DNA of 64,000 nt from Chryseobacterium gleum. GTDB taxonomy: Bacteria; Bacteroidota; Bacteroidia; Flavobacteriales; Flavobacteriaceae. Location: NCBI GenBank assembly GCA_945881885.1, contig CAMCVI010000011.1, forward strand, positions 1-64,000. Direction: 5' to 3'. This document shows, piece by piece, positions 54,959-64,000 of this stretch. The translations under genes were made by a program, and so were the position numbers. The first letter of the stretch is position 1. Each line of letters opens with the position of its first letter. A model generated the notes under the pieces. That model worked only from the letters and a program-made list of their open reading frames with translations, ran no database searches and was not told where the DNA came from.

Positions 54959-57727
54959 TTATTGAAATAATTTTTTATCAAAAACCATAGCAATAGCGTT
55001 TGCTTGACGTTTTTTTGAACGTTCGTAACTTCCTGCTGCTGGTGCACTGTATGCTTTTGGCGAAGCCAAACGTAATTTCACTAAATCGAAATTCATCAAT
55101 AAAAATCCGTAAGCGCCCATGTTTTTTGGTTCTTCTTGTGCCCAAACATAATCATCTACATTCGGATACGAATTGATAATCGATTTAATTTGGTCTGTTG
55201 CTAATGGGAATAATTGCTCAAAACGAACTACTGCAACATCATTTCTTCCTAATTCTTCACGTTTAGCGATGATATCGTAGTATACTTTTCCTGTACAGAA
55301 TACTAAAGATTTTATCGCTTTTTTATCTGTTATATTTGGATCGTCTAGTATTTCTTGAAATTGCCCGTTTGCTAATTCTTCTGCTGAAGATACCGCTAAT
55401 GGATGACGCAATAAACTTTTCGGAGTAAACACAATTAATGGTTTACGAAATTTAGTTTTCATTTGTCTTCTCATCAAGTGGAAGAAATTGGCCGGAGTGG
55501 TAACATCCGCAATGTACATATTGTGTTTGGCACACATTTGTAAATAGCGTTCCATACGGGCAGAAGAGTGTTCTGCTCCTTGATTTTCATATCCATGTGG
55601 CAATAAGAAAACCAATCCGTTTTGATTGTTCCATTTGTCTTCACCTGCAGAAATGTATTGGTCAATCATAATTTGTGCACCGTTAGAGAAATCTCCAAAT
55701 TGTGCTTCCCAAATGGTTAATGTGTTTGGCGATGCTAATGCATAACCATATTCAAAACCAACTACACCATATTCTGAAAGGTGCGAATTATATATATAAA
55801 AATTCCCTTTTCTGTTGTTTACGTTGTTTAATAAAACCACTTCTTCTTCCGACTCTTCTACTTTAATAACTGCATGACGGTGCGAAAACGTTCCGCGCTC
55901 TACGTCTTGTCCAGAAATACGAACATCATAGCCTTCTGATATTAAAGATCCATAAGCCAATAATTCGCCCATTGCCCAATCTAATTGGTCTTTTTCGAAG
56001 AACATTGCTTTTCTGTCGCCAATTAATTTCGTGATTTTGCTAATAAATTTTTTGTCTGAAGGCAATTCTGTAATTGTAGAAGCAATATCTGTTAACTCTT
56101 GTTTATCAAATTTCGTATCAAATTTCGAAAGCATCACAACGTCTGAAACTTGCTCAAATCCAGACCATTCATTTTGCATAAATGGCGTTATTACAGTTAA
56201 ACTTTTCTTACGAGATGCTTCTAAATTTTCATCTAGATTTGATTTGTATGTTTCTTCTAAAGTTTTCACATAATTGTTGTCAATTACACCTTCAGTTATT
56301 AATTTTTCTGCATAAATATCACGAGGATTTTTATGTTTTGAAATGGCTTTGTATAATTTTGGTTGTGTAAAACGAGGTTCGTCACCTTCGTTATGACCGT
56401 ATTTTCTATATCCTAATAAATCGATAAAAACATCGCTTCCAAACTCCATTCGGTAATCTAAAGCGAATAACATGGCATGAACCACCGCTTCCGCATCATC
56501 TGCATTTACATGTAATACAGGCGATAAAGTAACTTTTGCAACATCTGTACAATAGGTTGATGAACGGGCGTCTAAATAATTTGTAGTAAATCCAACTTGG
56601 TTATTAATAACTAAGTGAATGGTTCCTCCTGTTTTATAACCGTCTAATTTTGCCATTTGTATGATTTCATACACAATACCTTGACCAGCTACAGCGGCAT
56701 CACCGTGAACGGCAATTGGTAAAACTTTTGAAAAATCATTTGCAAAATAGCGGTCTTGTTTCGCTCTTGTAATGCCTTCAATAACAGCACCAACAGTTTC
56801 TAAGTGTGATGGATTTGGTGCTAAATTTAAATTTATTTTTTTTCCTGAATCCGTAACGCGGTCTGATGTTAATCCTAAATGGTATTTTACATCACCATCA
56901 AAAGTCATGTCATCATCGTAGTCTTTTCCGTCAAATTCTGAGAAAATATTTTGTGTGTCTTTTCCAAAAATATTGGCTAAAACATTCAAACGGCCTCGGT
57001 GTGCCATTCCCATTACAAATTTTTCCACACCTTTTTCTGCAGCAGCTTCAATTAGCGCATCTAATGCAGGAATTGTAGCTTCACAACCTTCTAAAGAGAA
57101 ACGTTTTTGACCTACATATTTTGTGTGTAAGAAGGTTTCAAATGAAACGGCCTCGTTTAATTTTTTTAATATGTTTTTCTTTTCATCAGCCGAGAAATTC
57201 GGCTGATTGTCGTTGATGTCTAATCTGTTTTTAATCCATTCTTGTACTTCGGGCTCCCTTATGTACATAAATTCTACTCCAATTGAAGAACAATAAACAC
57301 TTTCTAGATGCTTGATAATATCTGCCAAACTACTTGGTTGCATATGTACCATTTTTGCTGCATCAAAAACTGTTGTTAAATCAGCTTGAGTCAATCCAAA
57401 ATTTTCTAAAGCTAAAGTTGGAGAATAGGTTCTTCTGTCTCTAACTGGATTGGTTTTGGTAAATAAATGGCCTCTAGTCCGGTATCCTTCAATTAGTTTT
57501 AAAACATTAAATTCTTTTTGAAGTTGTTCTGAATTACCGCCAGAAACAGTTCCATTTGCGGTTTGAGCAATTAGCTCTCCAGGATTAGAAAATTCATTGG
57601 CAAAATCGAAACCTTGGAAAAAGCTTCTCCAACTTGGTTCTACACTGTCTGGATTTTGTAAATATTGGTCGTATAAATCTGCAAAAAATGCAGTATGTGC
57701 TGCGTTTAAAAAGGAAAACCTATCCAT
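54959..57727 (-). CDS. sucA: 2-oxoglutarate dehydrogenase E1 component
   Basis: The 922-residue thiamine-diphosphate enzyme has the E2-binding-type start DRFSFLNAAHTAFFADLYDQYLQNPDSV and RFSLEGCEATIPALDALI. The ThDP/Mg region includes HGDAAVAGQGIVYE and VINNQVGFTT, and the transketolase-like half has GTFSHRHAV and LLPHGYENQGAEHSS. It decarboxylates 2-oxoglutarate. It is the first gene of the sucA-odhB operon. A minus-strand TACTTTTG box lies at 57767-57774, with TTTG 21 bases upstream of it. Confidence 0.97.
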   Translation of the reverse strand: MDRFSFLNAAHTAFFADLYDQYLQNPDSVEPSWRSFFQGFDFANEFSNPGELIAQTANGTVSGGNSEQLQKEFNVLKLIEGYRTRGHLFTKTNPVRDRRTYSPTLALENFGLTQADLTTVFDAAKMVHMQPSSLADIIKHLESVYCSSIGVEFMYIREPEVQEWIKNRLDINDNQPNFSADEKKNILKKLNEAVSFETFLHTKYVGQKRFSLEGCEATIPALDALIEAAAEKGVEKFVMGMAHRGRLNVLANIFGKDTQNIFSEFDGKDYDDDMTFDGDVKYHLGLTSDRVTDSGKKINLNLAPNPSHLETVGAVIEGITRAKQDRYFANDFSKVLPIAVHGDAAVAGQGIVYEIIQMAKLDGYKTGGTIHLVINNQVGFTTNYLDARSSTYCTDVAKVTLSPVLHVNADDAEAVVHAMLFALDYRMEFGSDVFIDLLGYRKYGHNEGDEPRFTQPKLYKAISKHKNPRDIYAEKLITEGVIDNNYVKTLEETYKSNLDENLEASRKKSLTVITPFMQNEWSGFEQVSDVVMLSKFDTKFDKQELTDIASTITELPSDKKFISKITKLIGDRKAMFFEKDQLDWAMGELLAYGSLISEGYDVRISGQDVERGTFSHRHAVIKVEESEEEVVLLNNVNNRKGNFYIYNSHLSEYGVVGFEYGYALASPNTLTIWEAQFGDFSNGAQIMIDQYISAGEDKWNNQNGLVFLLPHGYENQGAEHSSARMERYLQMCAKHNMYIADVTTPANFFHLMRRQMKTKFRKPLIVFTPKSLLRHPLAVSSAEELANGQFQEILDDPNITDKKAIKSLVFCTGKVYYDIIAKREELGRNDVAVVRFEQLFPLATDQIKSIINSYPNVDDYVWAQEEPKNMGAYGFLLMNFDLVKLRLASPKAYSAPAAGSYERSKKRQANAIAMVFDKKLFQ

Positions 57728-57766
57728 AATTCTGTCTAAATGACGATTTGGTTAAAAAATTTTATG

Positions 57767-57814
57767 CAAAAGTATAAACTTTTATGCTAAATGTTCAAAG
57801 AAATTTATACTTTT
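57767..57814. promoter_or_regulatory. sucA promoter and 11-bp inverted repeat
   Basis: On the minus strand TACTTTTG (57767-57774) and TTTG (57796-57799) form a promoter. AAAAGTATAAA (57768-57778) and TTTATACTTTT (57804-57814) are an inverted repeat spanning it, in the divergent gap to 57847. Confidence 0.5.
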
Positions 57815-57846
57815 ATGTTCAAATTAACTAATTAACAATAAATATA

Positions 57847-58407
57847 ATGAAAGTTAAGAGAAAGTTACTGAATACAATTTTTTTCACCCTTATTTTTCTC
57901 AATGCTACAAATTTGTTTTCTCAACAAGATAGTATTCCTAAAACAAAATCTATTTTCTGGCAAAAAGTGCAATATGGTGGAGGATTAGGATTGGCTTTTG
58001 GTAACGGATATTCAAATTTTTCTTTATCACCAACAGGATATTATAATTTAAATAAAATATTGAGCGTTGGAGTAGGGCTTTCTGGAAGTTATGTTGCCCA
58101 ACAATCAAATCCTTCAAATTATAACGCTACGGGTTTTAAATCTACTATTTTTGGAGGAAGTTTAATTGCATTAATTAATCCCATTGAAGTCATTCAACTT
58201 TCCACCGAAATTGAACAATTACGAGTAACCAGAAAACTTGATGAGGTTAATGGTTCCAACGATTCTTTTTGGAATACTGCTGTTTTTCTAGGAGTTGGAT
58301 ATCGCTCTCAAAACGTAACTTTTGGGGCTAGATTTAATCTACTTCATGCAAATCAAAATAATATATACGGGCAATCTTGGCTTCCTTTTGTTAGAGTAAT
58401 GTTTTAA
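57847..58407 (+). CDS. Small exported outer-membrane-barrel-like protein
   Basis: The 186-residue protein has a signal peptide (IFFTLIFLNATNLFSQ). The mature part is glycine- and aromatic-rich with alternating strands (YGGGLGLAFGNGYSNFSLSPTGYYNL, LGVGYRSQNVTFGARFNLL) and ends in Phe, consistent with an eight-stranded outer-membrane barrel. No catalytic motif is visible. It is divergent from sucA; a link to 2-oxoglutarate metabolism has no support in the sequence. Function unknown. Confidence 0.8.
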   Translation: MKVKRKLLNTIFFTLIFLNATNLFSQQDSIPKTKSIFWQKVQYGGGLGLAFGNGYSNFSLSPTGYYNLNKILSVGVGLSGSYVAQQSNPSNYNATGFKSTIFGGSLIALINPIEVIQLSTEIEQLRVTRKLDEVNGSNDSFWNTAVFLGVGYRSQNVTFGARFNLLHANQNNIYGQSWLPFVRVMF

Positions 58408-58465
58408 AAGTAATTATATCTTAACATTAAATCTAATAGAAAATCTTAATTTTACAAGAAAATTT

Positions 58466-59791
58466 ATGCGACTTATTCTTTCCTTTTTATTGTTTTCAGT
58501 AACCTTGTTTTCACAAAACAAGTTACAATCTGGGCCTATGGTGGGTTATTGTGAAATGAAAGAAGCCATGATCTGGCTTCAAACTGAAAAGCCTTCTAAT
58601 GTTTATGTTACTTATCATGCTGTAGATAATGTAGGAGAAGTTTTCAAAAGCGAAAACTACAACACAACAAAAGACAATGCATTTACAAGTCACGTAGTTT
58701 TAGACAAACTGCAGCCAGGAAAAAAATACAATTATGAGGTATACTTAGATAACAAAAAAATAATTTTGCCTTATGAAACCTCTTTTTCTTCAAAAAAATT
58801 ATGGCAATTTCGCGAAAAAGCACCTGATTTTACAGTTGCATTAGGAAGTTGTGCTTACATAAGTGAAGAAGCATTAGATAGACCAGGTAAACCTTATGGT
58901 TCTAACTATTCTATTTTTGAAAGTATTGCTAAAAAAAATCCAGATATTATGATTTGGGGAGGCGATAATATTTACTTGCGTGAAGCAGATTGGGATAGTA
59001 AAACCGGAATTCAACATCGCCACACACATTCAAGAAAGATAAAAGAAATGCAAGCGCTTTTGGCTAAAACTCAAAATTTTGCAATTTGGGACGATCATGA
59101 TTTTGGACCAAACGATGGCGACAGGGGTTTTTATAATAAAAATTTGACCCAGCAAGCGTTTAAAGATTTTTGGGCAAATAAATCGTACGGAATGAATCCC
59201 AATCAAAACGAAGGTATTTATTCTTGCTTTAATTGGGGAGATGCGGAAGTTTTCTTGCTAGACAATCGTTTTTTTAGATCACCAAATGATAGATTAACCG
59301 GTGAAAAAGTTCTTTTAGGCGCTTCTCAAATACAATGGCTAATCGACGCTTTAGTGTCTTCAAAAGCCAGCTTTAAAATAATTGTAATTGGTGGCCAAGT
59401 ATTAAGCTCGGCAGCTGTTTATGAAAATTACGAAAATTATAAAACAGAAAAAGAAGCGTTACTAAATGAAATTACAGCAAATAAAATTAAAGGTGTGACT
59501 TTTATTTCTGGCGACAGACACTTTACAGAATTATCGATGTTGAAACGAACTGATGCTTATGCATTGTATGATTGGACGGTTTCTCCGCTAACTTCTGGCT
59601 ACGGAAATATTGAAAAAATTGCCAAAGAAGATAATAAAAACAGAGTGGAAGGCAGTTTATTTGCGCAACATGTTTTTGGAACACTTTCGTTTACTGGTGA
59701 AAATGATGCCCGTCAAATGAAATTAACATTATTTGATAAAGAAGGAAAAGAATTGTGGAATAAAACAATTTTAAAGAAAGAGCTGGAGTAA
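58466..59791 (+). CDS. PhoD-like alkaline phosphatase/phosphodiesterase
   Basis: The 441-residue protein has a signal peptide (LFSVTLFSQNK). An N-terminal fibronectin-like domain (about 20-110) is followed by a metallophosphoesterase core: FTVALGSCAYI, MIWGGDNIYL, FAIWDDHDFGPNDGD, and FISGDRHFTELS. These supply the Asp, Asn and His metal ligands of PhoD-family enzymes (phosphomonoester or diester cleavage, calcium/iron dependent). It is likely to act in the periplasm or at the surface. Its stop is one base from the convergent gene. Confidence 0.92.
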   Translation: MRLILSFLLFSVTLFSQNKLQSGPMVGYCEMKEAMIWLQTEKPSNVYVTYHAVDNVGEVFKSENYNTTKDNAFTSHVVLDKLQPGKKYNYEVYLDNKKIILPYETSFSSKKLWQFREKAPDFTVALGSCAYISEEALDRPGKPYGSNYSIFESIAKKNPDIMIWGGDNIYLREADWDSKTGIQHRHTHSRKIKEMQALLAKTQNFAIWDDHDFGPNDGDRGFYNKNLTQQAFKDFWANKSYGMNPNQNEGIYSCFNWGDAEVFLLDNRFFRSPNDRLTGEKVLLGASQIQWLIDALVSSKASFKIIVIGGQVLSSAAVYENYENYKTEKEALLNEITANKIKGVTFISGDRHFTELSMLKRTDAYALYDWTVSPLTSGYGNIEKIAKEDNKNRVEGSLFAQHVFGTLSFTGENDARQMKLTLFDKEGKELWNKTILKKELE

Positions 59792-59792
59792 A

Positions 59793-60146
59793 TTAATATT
59801 TATTTCTAAACCATACTTTTTGCCATTCGCGTTTTAAAATTAAAAAAGTTACGTCTGCGGATAATTTAAAAACATCTGAGCCGTCCAATTTTTTAATTTC
59901 ATCCTCGGAAACATCAATAATGTACAGTAAATTTAAATATTCTGCGAATTTGTAATTGATTAATTTTATAATTTTCTCCTGAATCAAAAGCTTTAATTCA
60001 AACGGGAAAATATCCAACGGAATATCAATATTTTCATTTGCTAAAGCAAAATCTTTATTGGTTTGCTCAATTAATTTAAAATACAAATTTTGTTCTTCGG
60101 CTGCTTCAATTAATGAATCGATAGATGTTGGCGCTAAATAATTCAT
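59793..60146 (-). CDS. Conserved-looking unknown protein
   Basis: This 117-residue protein is not recognised. It is soluble, acidic at first (SIDSLIEAAEEQNLYFKLIEQ) and Lys/Trp-rich at the end (FLILKREWQKVWFRNKY). No signal peptide or motif is seen. It lies 43 bp downstream of the polyprenyl synthetase in the same direction, with ATTGA-type repeats in the gap, so it may be co-transcribed. Confidence 0.75.
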   Translation of the reverse strand: MNYLAPTSIDSLIEAAEEQNLYFKLIEQTNKDFALANENIDIPLDIFPFELKLLIQEKIIKLINYKFAEYLNLLYIIDVSEDEIKKLDGSDVFKLSADVTFLILKREWQKVWFRNKY

Positions 60147-60153
60147 TTTTTTA

Positions 60154-60188
60154 AATTGAAAATTGACACATCGAAAATTGGCACATTG
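60154..60188. repeat. Short ATTGA-type repeat in the intergenic gap
   Basis: AATTGAAAATTGACACATC is followed by GAAAATTGGCACATTG, an imperfect tandem. Similar motifs occur at 42074-42112 (AATTGTCAAATTGAC, AATTGAGAATTGACAAATC). Confidence 0.5.
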
Positions 60189-60189
60189 T

Positions 60190-61164
60190 TTATACTTTTC
60201 TGTTCATTAATTTTTCGCCAAACAATCTTAATATCATTTTTTTGTCTTCGGAAATTTTCATTTTTTCTAGCGTTTCAAAGGCTATTTCTGTATAATTAGC
60301 AATGGCGTCTTGCGAAGCTTTGCTGGCACCCGAAGTCACAAAAATTGTTTTTACCGAATCAATTTTATCGCTGTTATCATTAGGTTGTATAGAAAATAAA
60401 TGTAATAATTGTTGTTTATCCTCATCATTTGAAAACGCTATCGCTTTTAAGTATAAATAGGTTTTTTTGTTTTCGATAATGTCGCCACCTACTTGTTTTC
60501 CAAAGGTTTCTGGATTTCCAAACGCATCTAAATAATCATCTTGTAGTTGAAATGCAATGCCTAAATTTAATCCAAAAGTATAAATTAAATCGGCGTTTTC
60601 TTCTGTAGTTTCTGCTACAATTGCGCCCATTTTCATAGCCGCTCCTAACAAAACTGCCGTTTTGAATTCAATCATTTTTAAATATTCGGCAATAGTAACA
60701 TCGTCGCGGGTTTCAAAATCAACATCATATTGTTGACCTTCGCAAACTTCTAAAGCAGTTTTGCTAAATAATTTTGCTAATTTTTGAAATATTGATGGTT
60801 CGTATACTTCAAAAAATTGATAGGCCAATATCAGCATCGCATCGCCAGATAAAATACCGGTATTAATATTCCATTTTTCATGAACGGTTTCATGCCCGCG
60901 TCTTAAAGGCGCGTCATCCATAATATCATCATGAACTAATGAAAAATTGTGAAAAACCTCTACTGCTTTGGCTGCAGAAATCGCTTTTTTATAATCACCA
61001 TCAAAAATATCAGTAGCCATCAACGTTAAAACTGGACGAATTCTTTTTCCGCCAAGCGATAAAATATAATCTACTGGTTCATATAAATTTTTCGGTTGCT
61101 TATGAATGTGGATATTAGAAAACTCTTCCGAAATAACATTTTGATATTCTGACAATGAAAGCAT
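60190..61164 (-). CDS. Polyprenyl synthetase
   Basis: The 324-residue trans-prenyltransferase has the first aspartate-rich motif LVHDDIMDDAPLRRG and the second QLQDDYLDAFG, both needed for Mg-diphosphate binding, and GGKRIRPVLTLMA upstream. It elongates allylic diphosphates for quinone or undecaprenyl-type lipids; the chain length cannot be read with confidence (residues before the first motif are FHNFSLV). It is divergent from the TetR gene. Confidence 0.95.
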   Translation of the reverse strand: MLSLSEYQNVISEEFSNIHIHKQPKNLYEPVDYILSLGGKRIRPVLTLMATDIFDGDYKKAISAAKAVEVFHNFSLVHDDIMDDAPLRRGHETVHEKWNINTGILSGDAMLILAYQFFEVYEPSIFQKLAKLFSKTALEVCEGQQYDVDFETRDDVTIAEYLKMIEFKTAVLLGAAMKMGAIVAETTEENADLIYTFGLNLGIAFQLQDDYLDAFGNPETFGKQVGGDIIENKKTYLYLKAIAFSNDEDKQQLLHLFSIQPNDNSDKIDSVKTIFVTSGASKASQDAIANYTEIAFETLEKMKISEDKKMILRLFGEKLMNRKV

Positions 61165-61243
61165 ACTTGAAATTTTTTGTAAATTTAAACTAATAATTAA
61201 TAATTAGCTCCATAAATTAAATGTTAAATTTATGTGAAGATTA

Positions 61244-61284
61244 CGGAAACTATTTTAGTTTTATAAGTTTCCGCGCTACATTTG
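61244..61284 (+). promoter_or_regulatory. TetR promoter with overlapping inverted-repeat operator
   Basis: CGGAAACT (61244-61251) and AGTTTCCG (61266-61273) form an 8-bp inverted repeat with a 14-base spacer. TACATTTG (61277-61284) fits the -7 consensus just downstream, so a bound repressor would cover the -33 region. Confidence 0.6.
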
Positions 61285-61334
61285 CAGGTGAAATTTAGGT
61301 TACCAAAATAAATTTAGTGTAAAATTCCGTTAAC

Positions 61335-61931
61335 ATGAGAGAAAAAATCGTCATTAAAGCAAAGGAAATGTTTTTGAAATTAGGTTTCAAAAGCATTACT
61401 ATGGACGATATCGCTTTTGAAATGGGGATTTCTAAAAAAACAATTTACAAATATTTTTCCAACAAAGAATTACTGATTGAAGAAAGTACACAAATGGTTC
61501 ATGAAGAAGTTATAGAAACCATTGAATCAACCGTTGCGAAAAACCACAATGCCATTGAAGAAAATTTTGAGATTCAAAGAATGTTTAAAGAAATGTTTAA
61601 ATATAGCGAAACATCTCCTGTTTATCAATTAAAAAAACATTATCCAGAAGTTTACCAAAGAGTTGTTGGCAATCAAATAGAAATATGTCAAGGCTGTTTT
61701 AGAGATAATATTTTAAAAGGAATTTCAGAAGGTTTGTACCGAGATACTATAGATGTTGAAAATTACGTAAAGTTTTATTACACCTTAATATTTAGTATTA
61801 GTGAAAATACCGCATTAGAAAAAGAAGTTAGTAATCTGGAACAAATTGCATTAGAATACCATATTCGTGCAATGGCAACACCATCTGGAATAATAGAATT
61901 AGAAAAACAATTACAGAATATAAATAAATAA
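61335..61931 (+). CDS. TetR-family regulator
   Basis: The 198-residue repressor has the TetR helix-turn-helix at about 1-48 (AKEMFLKLGFKSITMDDIAFEMGISKKTIYKYFSNKELL) and an all-helical ligand domain. It lies ten bases before the TolC-family gene, the usual arrangement for control of an RND efflux operon, and an inverted repeat overlaps its promoter. Confidence 0.95.
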   Translation: MREKIVIKAKEMFLKLGFKSITMDDIAFEMGISKKTIYKYFSNKELLIEESTQMVHEEVIETIESTVAKNHNAIEENFEIQRMFKEMFKYSETSPVYQLKKHYPEVYQRVVGNQIEICQGCFRDNILKGISEGLYRDTIDVENYVKFYYTLIFSISENTALEKEVSNLEQIALEYHIRAMATPSGIIELEKQLQNINK

Positions 61932-61941
61932 ACCCAAAACA

Positions 61942-63279
61942 ATGAGGAAAAAAACAACAGTATTTTTGTTTTTATTGAGTGTTACACTCGCTTTTTCGCA
62001 ATCAGAAACAGCTACTTTTACTTTAAACCAAGCAATTGAACTAGCCCAAAAGAACAATTATAGCGTAGTAAACGCAAACAGGGATTTAGAACTTGCGAAT
62101 CAGAAAAAATGGGAAATTACCACTTTGGGATTACCACAAATAAATGGTTCAGTAAATTATCAGAATACGTTTGAATTTACCAAACAAGGTGCAGCTGCGA
62201 ATGCTTTTAATCCTTCGGCAAATCCAAATGATATTACATTATTGGCTTTTGGTACCAAACATACAGCCATTGGAAATTTGACTTTGAGTCAACTTATTTT
62301 TGATGGGTCATATTTGGTAGGTTTGCAATCTGCAAAAACATATCTAAAAATTTCTGAAAATGCAAAAGTTAAAACCAATCAAGAAATTAAAGAAATTGTA
62401 ATTAATTCTTATGGGAATGTACTCTTAGCAGATGAAAGCATTTTAATTATCAATAAAAACAAGATTGTTTTAGAAAAAATTCTATCAGATACAAAAGAAA
62501 TTTATAAAAACGGATTGATTGAAGAAGAAACTATTGAGCAACTTCAAATTACCTTAAATTCTGTAAATAACGCTTTGGAAAATGTAACCAAGCAAAGGGT
62601 TATTGCCTTAAACATGGTAAAATTATTACTAGGAATTAATGTAGACGATACAATTGTATTAACTGAAAAATTAAGTAATTTAACGCAAAACAACATCGAT
62701 TTACAATTATTAGTTTCCGAGTTTAATGTAAACGAAAATATTGATTATAAAATTGGTAAAAATGTAGAAGAAAACAAACAACTATCGGTAAAACTAGAAA
62801 AAAGCAAAGGTTTGCCATCTTTAGGCGCACAAGTTAATTTTGGTTATAATTCCTTTTCCAACGGTTTTACTTTTATGGATGGGTCTCAAAAATGGAATAA
62901 TTTTTCAAATGTTGGCTTGGGATTAAACGTGCCAATTTTTAGTAGTGGCGGAAGAAATTCTAAAGTTCAACAAGCAAAAATTGAATTAGAAAAATCAAGA
63001 ACACAACTTACAGAAACTGAACAAAAATTAAAATTGCAATATCAAAAAGCCAAAAGCGATTATGAATATAGCATCAACCAATATAATAATGCCCAAGCTA
63101 ATTTAAAATTAGCAGAACGAATTGAAACCAAACAACAAATAAAATTTAAAGAAGGTTTATCTTCAAGTTTTGACTTTGCTGAAGCGCAAAAACAATTATA
63201 TTCAGCCCAACAAGAAGTGTTACAAGCAATGATAGAAATCATCAATAAAAAAGCAACTTTAGAAAAATTAGTTAACTAA
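61942..63279 (+). CDS. TolC-family outer-membrane efflux protein
   Basis: The 445-residue protein has a signal peptide (ending VTLAFSQ). It has the long helical hairpins of outer-membrane efflux channels: FTLNQAIELAQKNNYSVVNANRDLELANQ and GLGLNVPIFSSGGRNSKVQQAKIELEKS in the two homologous halves. It forms the outer channel for the following RND adaptor. It starts ten bases after the TetR stop. Confidence 0.95.
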   Translation: MRKKTTVFLFLLSVTLAFSQSETATFTLNQAIELAQKNNYSVVNANRDLELANQKKWEITTLGLPQINGSVNYQNTFEFTKQGAAANAFNPSANPNDITLLAFGTKHTAIGNLTLSQLIFDGSYLVGLQSAKTYLKISENAKVKTNQEIKEIVINSYGNVLLADESILIINKNKIVLEKILSDTKEIYKNGLIEEETIEQLQITLNSVNNALENVTKQRVIALNMVKLLLGINVDDTIVLTEKLSNLTQNNIDLQLLVSEFNVNENIDYKIGKNVEENKQLSVKLEKSKGLPSLGAQVNFGYNSFSNGFTFMDGSQKWNNFSNVGLGLNVPIFSSGGRNSKVQQAKIELEKSRTQLTETEQKLKLQYQKAKSDYEYSINQYNNAQANLKLAERIETKQQIKFKEGLSSSFDFAEAQKQLYSAQQEVLQAMIEIINKKATLEKLVN

Positions 63280-63297
63280 AAATAAATGAAATTAAAT

Positions 63298-64000
63298 ATG
63301 AAAAAATTAGTAATTATTGCCGCCAGTTTTTTACTGATAGCTTGTGGAGAAAAATCTACCGAAGATTTAATTAAAGATAAAAACATTACGGAATTAAAAA
63401 ATAGAAAAGCAACCATTCAGTCAGAATTAGAAAAAATTGATGCCGCGCTACTTAATGGCAATAAAACACCAGAAACAGAAGCATTAGTTTCGGTAATAAC
63501 GCTAAAAGACACTGTTTTTAATCACTATTTAGAAATTCAAGGAAATGTAAATACTAAAGATAATATTTTAGTACAACCAGAATTCAGCGGAACGTTAACC
63601 ATTTTAAATGTAAAAGCTGGGCAACGTGTTTCAAAAGGACAAATTCTTGGTAAAGTTGACGATGCAGGAATGAGTCAGCAATTGGCTAGTATTGAAAATC
63701 AATATGCATTGGCGAAAACCACTTTTGAAAGACAAAAAAACCTGTGGGACAAAAAAATTGGTTCTGAAATTCAGTTTTTACAAGCGCAAGCACAAATGAT
63801 TTCGGCTCAAAAAGCGGTTGCACAAATGAGAGCTCAAGTGGCAAAAACAGTAATTCGTGCGCCATTTTCAGGTACAATTGATGATGTTTTTGTAGAAAGA
63901 GGGCAAGTAGTTGCTCCAAACCCACAAGGATTAATGCGTATTGTAAATTTATCAAACATGTATGTTTCTACTACCGTTCCTGAAACTTATATTGGGAAGT
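63298..64000 (+). CDS. RND efflux periplasmic adaptor subunit (3' partial)
   Basis: The frame is open to the window end; about 234 residues are visible. A lipoprotein signal (ASFLLIACGEK) is followed by a coiled coil (about 28-60), a biotinyl-lipoyl half-motif (GTLTILNVKAGQRVSKGQILGKV), a helical hairpin and the second half APFSGTIDDVFVERGQVV. This is the membrane-fusion protein that bridges an RND pump and TolC. An alternative start at 63286 adds four residues. The RND pump should follow outside the window. Confidence 0.93.
   Translation, partial: MKKLVIIAASFLLIACGEKSTEDLIKDKNITELKNRKATIQSELEKIDAALLNGNKTPETEALVSVITLKDTVFNHYLEIQGNVNTKDNILVQPEFSGTLTILNVKAGQRVSKGQILGKVDDAGMSQQLASIENQYALAKTTFERQKNLWDKKIGSEIQFLQAQAQMISAQKAVAQMRAQVAKTVIRAPFSGTIDDVFVERGQVVAPNPQGLMRIVNLSNMYVSTTVPETYIGK

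Noticed and set aside
57847..58407. 2-oxoglutarate decarboxylase function for the small protein next to sucA
   Set aside because: The protein has a signal peptide and barrel-like strands with no thiamine-diphosphate motif; only its position next to sucA suggests the name.

Overview
The window looks like chromosomal DNA of a Flavobacterium-type member of the Bacteroidota (Flavobacteriaceae). The evidence is a low GC content, SusC/SusD-type outer-membrane pairs, type IX secretion (T9SS) C-terminal domains of both the CHU_C (type B) and type A kind, PorP/SprF-family proteins, and many upstream regions carrying the Bacteroidota -7 box TAnnTTTG. The species cannot be fixed from the sequence alone.

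Region by region. 1-6296: the 3' part of a large secreted protein with thrombospondin-type-3 repeats and a T9SS type B C-terminus, its likely cognate PorP/SprF protein, an OmpA-type periplasmic/outer-membrane protein, and a thioredoxin-fold exported protein. 6297-10163: an AT-rich island of unknown small genes, a MerR-like regulator and a large serine recombinase whose 3' end runs into a tRNA-Leu(CAA) gene. 10383-12005: prs and rplY. 12079-23733: an enoyl-CoA hydratase, an orphan NtrY-like histidine kinase and almost the whole heme pathway (hemJ, hemH, an AraC regulator, then hemA-C-D-E-F-B) plus a lipoprotein cytochrome c. A four-helix-bundle (S23/Avd-like) gene flanked by short AGCTAACAGC-type repeats sits inside this operon. 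23767-29674: tRNA-Leu(TAG), an M20 dipeptidase, rpsP-rimM-trmN6 with an unusually long acidic S16 tail, a glutaryl-CoA-type dehydrogenase and a DUF3050 protein.

29734-50855 is an alpha-glucan (starch/maltodextrin) utilisation locus: a secreted GH13 amylase with a T9SS tail, SusE, SusD and SusC on the minus strand. Divergent from them are a LacI regulator, an MFS sugar transporter, beta-phosphoglucomutase, a GH65 phosphorylase, a GH97 alpha-glucosidase, a GH13 neopullulanase-like enzyme, an esterase-fold protein and a second GH13 amylase. A perfect 16-bp palindrome in the divergent intergenic region is a good candidate LacI operator. The logic is capture and import by SusC/D/E, periplasmic hydrolysis by GH97/GH13, inner-membrane import by the MFS protein, and phosphorolysis of maltose by GH65 with isomerisation of beta-glucose-1-phosphate by PgmB.

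51087-64000: a T9SS cargo protein with BNR/sortilin-like repeats, the 2-oxoglutarate dehydrogenase genes odhB and sucA, a small exported barrel-like protein, a PhoD-type phosphatase, a polyprenyl synthetase, and a TetR-TolC-RND adaptor efflux operon that runs off the end of the window.

The least explained parts are the recombinase island (whose recombinase C-terminus is encoded by the antisense of a tRNA), the repeat-flanked four-helix-bundle cassette in the hem operon, and several palindromes and dispersed repeats between genes.
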